Part shown: piece after piece, positions 1 to 3,619 of the stretch
Position numbering within the stretch: the stretch's first letter is position 1
How the letters are laid out: every line of letters starts with the position of its first letter
Source: an uncultured Bacteroidia bacterium
GTDB taxonomy: Bacteria; Bacteroidota; Bacteroidia; Bacteroidales; CAJPTX01
DNA length: 6,563 bases
Direction of reading: 5' to 3'
Assembly (NCBI GenBank): GCA_938040915.1
Contig: CALHZE010000155.1
Location: 1 to 6,563, forward strand
Notes under the pieces: model-generated
The model's input: the letters and a program-made list of their open reading frames with translations, nothing else
Told to the model about the DNA's origin: nothing
Databases searched by the model: none
Translations under genes and position numbers: made by a program

Positions 1-2
1 CG

Positions 3-206
3 GCAACGCCGCGCCTGCCTGCTTATCCCTTTTCAACCGAATGGTGGGGTTTTGTAGGGGCGCTGCATGCAACGCTCTCTGCAACGATGCTGTTGATTAG
101 CAGTAAGATTACGGTTTCGGCTCTGAAAGGTCTTTGGGTCTTATGCTCTCGCGTTTTGACGTTTTCCTTTGGTTGGAGGCGTACGTTCTCAGATCATTAC
201 TCTTAA
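3..206 (+). CDS. C-terminal end of an unidentified hydrophobic protein (partial, runs off the left edge)
   Basis: An open frame of 67 codons enters from the left edge and stops at TAA 204-206. The other two forward frames are stopped by position 114. The encoded segment is hydrophobic and rich in W, L, F and S; its central part (WWGFVGALHATLSATMLLIS) could be a membrane helix, and the end is basic (GWRRTFSDHYS). An open frame this long can arise by chance, so it may not be coding. The pattern LLISSKITVSALKG faintly recalls the region after a late membrane helix in phosphatidylserine synthases (LMVS..P..S.K), but the match is too weak to name it. No start is visible, and no terminator follows closely; the first strong one is at 436-465. 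Confidence 0.35.
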   Translation, partial: ATPRLPAYPFSTEWWGFVGALHATLSATMLLISSKITVSALKGLWVLCSRVLTFSFGWRRTFSDHYS

Positions 207-209
207 CTG

Positions 210-217
210 TAACTTTG
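210..217 (+). promoter_or_regulatory. Candidate Bacteroidetes -7 promoter element
   Basis: TAACTTTG matches the Bacteroidetes -7 consensus TAnnTTTG exactly. No convincing TTG/TTTG -33 element lies at the usual distance upstream. Transcription would start near 223 and run into the hairpin-rich stretch that ends at the terminator 436-465. A near-copy, TAACTTTA, lies at 246-253. Confidence 0.35.
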
Positions 218-222
218 CGTCC

Positions 223-466
223 GTTCCCTTCTTTTTCTGAGCACGTAACTTTATTGGTTTGTGGGAGCAGACTTATTTGCTAACGGAGGACAGGAACGAA
301 TCTGACAAAAGAACCGTTCGATCATTACGTCAATCGCTGAATCCGAATCATCCAGAGTACTCAAAAGTACACCCTACTCCTAGTAAGGAGAGCAGTGGAA
401 GTAATAAAAATGCCTAGCATTAGGCTGGCGTGAGCGAAGGGGGGGCTACATAGCCTCCCTTTTTTG
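223..466 (+). ncRNA. Candidate structured intergenic RNA, family not recognised
   Basis: This is the main part of a gene-free stretch (207-639). No frame has a coding-like run. It sits between a -7-like element (210-217) and a strong intrinsic terminator (436-465). Three small perfect stems lie inside: 357-361 with 366-370 (GTACT, loop CAAA); 377-380 with 387-390 (CTCC/GGAG); and 412-416 with 421-425 (GCCTA/TAGGC, loop GCAT). Two distant pairings could also close the molecule: 226-231 with 436-441, and 242-245 with 429-432. The first would compete with the left arm of the terminator. I see no hallmarks of RNase P RNA, tmRNA or SRP RNA. It could be a small RNA, a regulated leader or simply a 3' untranslated region. 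Confidence 0.35.
436..465 (+). terminator. Strong rho-independent terminator
   Basis: A 12-bp stem joins 436-447 (GAAGGGGGGGCT side) to 452-463 with a 4-nt ACAT loop and one G-T pair. The right arm ends in a run of six T at 460-465. It would end either the upstream frame's transcript or a small RNA starting near 223. Position 439-445 is a run of seven G. Confidence 0.75.
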
Positions 467-639
467 TTTCTTTCCTATTTCCATAAAACGACAAGAAATA
501 CCCTGCCAGAAAACTCGTGTGTGGGGCAAACGCCACCAATCAATAGGTGACACCCGCGTAAAATCGGGCTATGTGCCCCCTTTGCACCAAACCTACATAC
601 ACATTGCTGCGTTACCGTGGAAAAATATTTAGAGGAAAC
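467..639 (+). other. Gene-free leader region upstream of the secreted protein
   Basis: No recognisable gene or exact TAnnTTTG promoter element is seen here. The only structure I noticed is the short palindrome GGTGACACC at 546-554, with a further CACC at 534-537 that could pair with its left half. An upstream ATG at 571 is in frame with the next gene, but it adds 23 residues that do not look like part of a signal peptide. Confidence 0.4.
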
Positions 640-1281
640 ATGGTTCGATTCGTACTCCTTTTACTTTGCCTAGCTTTCGCTGGCGCGCTCGTGGCACAAA
701 CACCAATAGACTTTTATGGTCACTCGGTTACGCCGCCTAAAAATATCGCTTCGTTGCAGAAAGGAGCAAAGAATGCTTATGCTGCACTTGGACGACCTGT
801 CGAAGGGCAATACATTCTCCTTGCGCAGTTTAAGGAAGACCCCACGATGTCAGATCGCCTCAATCTCAAACAGTATGGCGTGACCGTCTATGATAACGTG
901 GGAACTCAAACCTACTTTGTGGCTGTTAAGTCTGACAAAATCCGTCAGTGTACTAAAAAGACCAATATGGTTTCTCTTTTTGCAGTAAAAGACGAATGGA
1001 AACTGAGTGGGATGATACGTTCCGACTCGATACCTGCATACGCTCTTGATGGCACGAAGGTCGGAATTATGGTCTCCTACCTTGAGTCTATCTCTGAGAA
1101 GACCATTAAGGCACGTCTTAAAGCGCTTGGCTTAAAGCAACTTCCGAAGTTGGAGGGGAAACCCTATTATACTTTCGACTATTGGATCGATCGTAAGAAA
1201 ATTCGCACTCTCGCTAAAGAAGCGTGGGTGAAACGAATCCGACTGGTCTATCCGCCCGCTGCGGCAGAACCTGCAGAATAA
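640..1281 (+). CDS. Secreted protein resembling the prodomain of S8 (subtilisin-like) peptidases, without a catalytic domain
   Basis: The protein has 213 residues from ATG 640. This start is chosen because it gives a normal signal peptide: MVR, a hydrophobic core at about 4-18, and likely cleavage near LVA/Q at 17-20. AGAGGA lies just upstream. The ATG at 571 would put a Cys-containing hydrophilic stretch before the signal. The mature part shows two similar modules. Residues 57-122 run from QYILLAQFKEDP through YGVTVYDNVGTQTYFVAV to EWKLS. Residues 140-204 run from VGIMVSYL through LKALGL and IRTLAKEAWVKRIRLV. From memory, this arrangement (beta strand, helix, G-containing strand, then a 'V..W' strand ending in WKLS) is typical of the N-terminal region of Bacteroidetes and archaeal S8 peptidases. 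No Asp/His/Ser catalytic blocks follow; the protein ends PPAAAEPAE. It could be a peptidase inhibitor or chaperone, or the remnant of a truncated protease. The function is inferred. Confidence 0.7.
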   Translation: MVRFVLLLLCLAFAGALVAQTPIDFYGHSVTPPKNIASLQKGAKNAYAALGRPVEGQYILLAQFKEDPTMSDRLNLKQYGVTVYDNVGTQTYFVAVKSDKIRQCTKKTNMVSLFAVKDEWKLSGMIRSDSIPAYALDGTKVGIMVSYLESISEKTIKARLKALGLKQLPKLEGKPYYTFDYWIDRKKIRTLAKEAWVKRIRLVYPPAAAEPAE

Positions 1282-1309
1282 GGCGTTCTCCTTTCTTCTC
1301 AAAAACCAT

Positions 1310-1317
1310 TACCTTAG
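1310..1317 (+). promoter_or_regulatory. Weak candidate -7 element for the lipid kinase gene
   Basis: TACCTTAG differs at one position from TAnnTTTG and lies 35 nt before the ATG at 1353. No clear -33 element accompanies it. The gap between the two genes holds no obvious terminator, so the kinase may also be read from upstream. Confidence 0.2.
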
Positions 1318-1352
1318 CCCTAGAGATTCTATTCGGTTAAGGTTGTGTGACA

Positions 1353-2393
1353 ATGAGACGTATCGCCCTGATAGTAAACCCTATCTCCGGACGCGCCGGA
1401 CGACAACGCGCTAAAATAGAGATCATCCGCTACGCCAAACGACTTGCTCGCCAGCTCGGCGACGACCTCTACCTACACCTCTCCCGTTACCACGAGCACG
1501 CCCTAACCCTCGCCCGCGAAGAGGTACAATGCGGCGCCTCACTCGTCATTGCCGTCGGCGGCGATGGCACGGTCAACGAGGTCGCGCGCGGTCTCATCGG
1601 TTCACACACAGCCCTTGGCATTGTCCCCATGGGGTCTGGCAACGGACTCGCGCGACACCTCGCCCTCCCCCTCTTGACGCGTGCGGCTCTCAAAGAGACC
1701 CTCATGCACGCCCCCATCCCCATGGACTGCGGTCTACTCAACGGCAAACCCTTTTTTACGACCGCCGGCATAGGCTTTGATGCCGAAGTTGGGTGGATGT
1801 TTGCCAACCTTGGTACGCGCGGGCTCAATAGTTATATCAAAGCCACCGCACAGCTCTTTTTCAACTACTCGCCCCGAGACTACCACCTTACGGTCGACGG
1901 ACGCGAAATACAAACCACTGCGCTCCTTGTCACCTTTGCCAATGCCTCGCAATTTGGCAACAATGCCCGCATTGCACCTCACGCACTCGTCAACGACGGC
2001 AAACTTAACCTCGTGATCGTTAAGCCCTTCCCAAAGCTCGCTATCGGCTACCTCGCCTCCCTGCTCTTTCACGGTCTCGTCGATACCTCTTCCTACATTG
2101 AGACCATTCCCTTTCAACACCTCGACGTCCGTTGCGACGCCCCCCTCCGAGGACACATCGACGGCGAGCCCGAGCAACTCCCCCCAGATTTCGAGGTCAC
2201 AATACACCCCAACGCCCTCCAAGTCGTGCCCGGCGCCTATGCCACCGAGGTTTGTGGCGACCCCGCCCCCGCGATCCTCATCCCTTACCAATACTTAAAT
2301 CATCTACCCCGCCCCGCACCCCTTGCACGACGACTAAGAAAATCGTTGCGCGTTACGAGGATTATTCGGAAAGGGCGCTTCAGAAATTCCTAA
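1353..2393 (+). CDS. Diacylglycerol/sphingoid-base type lipid kinase (DAGK catalytic domain, YegS/DgkB/LCB5 superfamily)
   Basis: It transfers phosphate from ATP to a lipid hydroxyl at the inner membrane face. Family members act on diacylglycerol, sphingoid bases or related lipids; the substrate cannot be told from sequence. ATG 1353 gives 346 residues; GTG 1347 would add two. Numbered from 1347, visible motifs are NPISGRAG (11-18), the nucleotide-binding GGDGTVNEV (71-79), MGSGNGLARH (95-104), GFDAEV (143-148), the strand-loop with NDG (216-218, catalytic Asp expected here) and HIDGEP (270-275, conserved Glu). The usual family length is about 290-310. Here about 50 residues follow the last core strand and end in a basic stretch (LARRLRKSLRVTRIIRKGR), possibly a membrane contact. 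G+C is higher than in the gene before it. Bacteroidetes make sphingolipids, and a dihydrosphingosine kinase of this superfamily is known in P. gingivalis, so a sphingoid substrate is a serious alternative to diacylglycerol. Confidence 0.9.
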   Translation: MRRIALIVNPISGRAGRQRAKIEIIRYAKRLARQLGDDLYLHLSRYHEHALTLAREEVQCGASLVIAVGGDGTVNEVARGLIGSHTALGIVPMGSGNGLARHLALPLLTRAALKETLMHAPIPMDCGLLNGKPFFTTAGIGFDAEVGWMFANLGTRGLNSYIKATAQLFFNYSPRDYHLTVDGREIQTTALLVTFANASQFGNNARIAPHALVNDGKLNLVIVKPFPKLAIGYLASLLFHGLVDTSSYIETIPFQHLDVRCDAPLRGHIDGEPEQLPPDFEVTIHPNALQVVPGAYATEVCGDPAPAILIPYQYLNHLPRPAPLARRLRKSLRVTRIIRKGRFRNS

Positions 2394-2406
2394 AGGGATT
2401 TTCTTT
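2384..2406 (+). terminator. Weak terminator overlapping the kinase stop codon
   Basis: Arms AAATTCC (2384-2390) and GGGATTT (2395-2401) pair over 7 bp with one G-T pair. The 4-nt loop TAAA contains the stop codon TAA (2391-2393). A T-rich tail (TCTTT, 2402-2406) follows. The stem is A/T-rich and the T run is interrupted, so termination may be partial. Confidence 0.4.
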
Positions 2407-2557
2407 ACCCTTCCTGTCATAAACCCTCTTTCACGAATAGGAATCTCTGTATAAATACGCTATCTGAGGCTAGGAAAATGACCTATTTCTTCTATGGCGT
2501 TCGTACTCCTCTCGTACGGTTTCCCTACTTCCCCTTCCCTCACCCTATATGATTTAG

Positions 2558-2583
2558 AAAGTCGTAAAGGAAGAACGACTCTT
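2558..2583 (+). repeat. Inverted repeat upstream of the small helical protein gene
   Basis: AGTCGT (2560-2565) pairs with ACGACT (2575-2580) around a 9-nt loop. AA/TT pairs extend the stem beyond a bulged C at 2581. It ends about 30 bases before the -7 element at 2614-2621. No long T run follows, so it is not a clear terminator; it could be an operator or a partial terminator for transcripts leaving the kinase gene. A second small hairpin (CGTAC 2502-2506 with GTACG 2514-2518) lies upstream. The rest of 2407-2613 holds nothing I recognise. Confidence 0.3.
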
Positions 2584-2613
2584 TCGCCTCCGCATTGTTT
2601 TGACGAAAAATCT

Positions 2614-2621
2614 TACCTTTG
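2614..2621 (+). promoter_or_regulatory. Bacteroidetes -7 promoter element for the small helical protein gene
   Basis: TACCTTTG matches TAnnTTTG exactly and lies 30 nt before ATG 2652, giving a start near 2628 and a leader of about 25 nt. The best -33 candidates, ATTG at 2594-2597 and TTTG at 2599-2602, are closer than the usual spacing. With the terminator at 2964-3000 this defines a one-gene unit. Confidence 0.5.
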
Positions 2622-2651
2622 CACGGTTAACCATTGAGGAGGATTTGTGTC

Positions 2652-2942
2652 ATGCCTAGCGTACGCGATTTTAAGAAAGAACTGTCTTCGATTATTGATA
2701 CCCACGCCACCATCCTAAGCTTCGCTTATGCTCAGGCGGCTGCAAAGGGCGGAAAAGAGCTCGAGCAAGTTAAGGCGCTCTACCAAGAGAGCAACGAACG
2801 TATCAAGGAGCTCCTCGCGGGCGGCTTCAAGCCCAAGGGGATTAGTCCGAAACAGCACTTTAATAACCTTCGCACTAGTGTCCTACAGCTTTGCGAGGAA
2901 CAGGAAAAGAAGGTGATGAGCCTACTCGATCTCAACAAGTAG
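2652..2942 (+). CDS. Small helical cytoplasmic protein of unknown function, probably Bacteroidales-specific
   Basis: The protein has 96 residues from ATG 2652. GAGGAGG at 2636-2642 sits 9 nt before this ATG. An in-frame TTG at 2634 overlaps that purine-rich site and would add MRRICV, so it is less likely. There is no signal peptide or membrane segment. The sequence is mostly charged and amphipathic: helix about 4-32 (VRDFKKELSSIIDTHATI onward), helix about 34-55 (KELEQVKALYQESNERIKEL), a Gly/Pro-rich turn (GGFKPKGISPKQ, 57-68), then helix 69-94. I recall small Bacteroidales proteins that begin with a similar 'KDLKK' block and an all-helical plan, of unknown function, but I cannot confirm membership. 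The own -7 element and strong terminator suggest a separately controlled, possibly well-expressed gene. Confidence 0.8.
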   Translation: MPSVRDFKKELSSIIDTHATILSFAYAQAAAKGGKELEQVKALYQESNERIKELLAGGFKPKGISPKQHFNNLRTSVLQLCEEQEKKVMSLLDLNK

Positions 2943-2963
2943 TCTCTACTCTTAAAAGCTCAG

Positions 2964-3000
2964 AAGGCAGAGGAGCGTTCCCCGCTTCCCTGCCTTTTTT
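2964..3000 (+). terminator. Strong rho-independent terminator after the small helical protein gene
   Basis: A long hairpin: AAGGCAG (2964-2970) pairs with CTGCCTT (2990-2996), and inside it, across an A/C mismatch, GGAGCG (2972-2977) pairs with CGCTTC (2983-2988). A run of six T ends at 3000. It separates the small gene from the rsfS operon. Confidence 0.85.
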
Positions 3001-3114
3001 ACACCTGCTCCCCTCACACACAGCTACTTTTTCCCCATCCTCACTCGCGCATTGTGCCCACGCGAAGTCTGTGCGCAGGTATCCGTCCGTCGCGTAAAAC
3101 CAATATCAAAAGCG

Positions 3115-3122
3115 TATCTTTG
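3115..3122 (+). promoter_or_regulatory. Bacteroidetes -7 promoter element for the rsfS-ftsH-cdsA operon
   Basis: TATCTTTG matches TAnnTTTG exactly, 44 nt before the rsfS ATG. The expected start is near 3128, so the inverted repeat at 3135-3149 would lie in the leader. No convincing -33 TTTG is seen at the usual distance. I found no other -7 match before ftsH, so this is the likely main promoter. The stretch 3001-3114 otherwise holds only a distant short inverted repeat (GCGCA 3047-3051, TGCGC 3072-3076). Confidence 0.5.
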
Positions 3123-3134
3123 TACGTTATATAG

Positions 3135-3149
3135 ATGTGTGACACACAT
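3135..3149 (+). repeat. 15-bp palindrome in the rsfS leader
   Basis: ATGTGTG and CACACAT are perfect 7-nt arms around a single A. It lies just downstream of the expected transcription start and 17 bases before the rsfS ATG. As DNA it has the shape of a dimeric repressor site. As RNA it would fold to a 6-bp stem with a GAC loop close to the start codon. Either could control the operon; neither is shown. Confidence 0.5.
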
Positions 3150-3166
3150 AATACACAAACAGGGTT

Positions 3167-3535
3167 ATGAATCAAGAAGAACTAGACAACCTCCTACTCC
3201 AAGAAATTGTAGCCGCTTTGCAAGCCAAGCGCGCACACCAGATCGTCGTGCTCGATATGCGTCCTGTACACTCTTCTATATGCAACTATATGGTCGTTTG
3301 TCATGCCGATAGCTCTCCACACATCCTAGCTCTTGTCGACGAAGTCGAGGAACGCGTTGGCGCCGCTACCGGCGAGTACCCCTTCCACACCTCCGAACGC
3401 AATAACGCTGAGTGGGTCGTGGTCGACTATTTCTCTATCATGGTTCACATCTTCCTCCCCGAGACGCGCGAACACTACAAACTCGAGGGGCTCTGGGGCG
3501 ACGCGCCTCGTAAGGAGTATGCTGAGGAAGAGTAG
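3167..3535 (+). CDS. rsfS: Ribosomal silencing factor RsfS (Iojap/DUF143 family)
   Basis: RsfS binds ribosomal protein uL14 on the 50S subunit and blocks joining with 30S, saving energy in starved or stationary cells. The protein has 122 residues, usual for the family, and the Iojap domain fills nearly all of it (about 6-112). Family blocks seen: VVLDMRPVHSSICNYMVVCHADSS (27-50; the first Asp and the S..xx..S pattern are typical), AEWVVVDYFSIMVHIF (81-96) and REHYKLEGLWGDAP (101-114). Position 40 is Asn where many relatives have Asp. The short tail is acidic (EEE). It is the first gene of the operon; its leader carries a -7 element and a palindrome. The 84 nt to ftsH show no terminator. Confidence 0.93.
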   Translation: MNQEELDNLLLQEIVAALQAKRAHQIVVLDMRPVHSSICNYMVVCHADSSPHILALVDEVEERVGAATGEYPFHTSERNNAEWVVVDYFSIMVHIFLPETREHYKLEGLWGDAPRKEYAEEE

Positions 3536-3619
3536 GACAATAGCAACATTTTACCGCCCGCGCGTGTTTTTTCTATCGATAAAATACTCCGTCGTCTCCC
3601 CCTATATAGCCAATAACAT

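Noticed and set aside
223..466. Identification as RNase P RNA, tmRNA or SRP RNA
   Set aside because: No RNase P core motifs, no tmRNA tag frame or CCA end, and no SRP GGAAG/AGCAG core could be found.
571..639. Upstream ATG extending the secreted protein by 23 residues
   Set aside because: The extension is hydrophilic, contains two Cys and would bury the signal peptide; ATG 640 gives a normal signal peptide and has AGAGGA just before it.
1734..2291. 185-residue open frame on the - strand
   Set aside because: It lies wholly antisense to the well-supported lipid kinase, in a C-rich gene where antisense frames stay open easily. Its translation is Gly/Val/Glu-rich with no family pattern.
2461..2473. 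13-nt direct repeat (TATCTGAGGCTAG) also found at 6137-6149 inside cdsA
   Set aside because: A single 13-nt match is roughly expected by chance in a window this size, and the flanks differ.
2479..2553. Possible 24-residue peptide (starts MTYFFYGVRT)
   Set aside because: Short, no supporting start signals, and its composition looks like random pyrimidine-rich intergenic sequence.
2634..2651. TTG start adding six residues to the small helical protein
   Set aside because: TTG overlaps the purine-rich site that best serves ATG 2652.
3135..3149. CRP/FNR-type binding site
   Set aside because: The half-sites are separated by one base instead of the six or four expected, and the site lies downstream of the expected transcription start.
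3550..3580. Terminator between rsfS and ftsH (GC-rich run followed by TTTTTT)
   Set aside because: The T run at about 3568-3573 follows GCCCGCGCG, but no stem with a workable loop can be drawn, so I treat the genes as co-transcribed.
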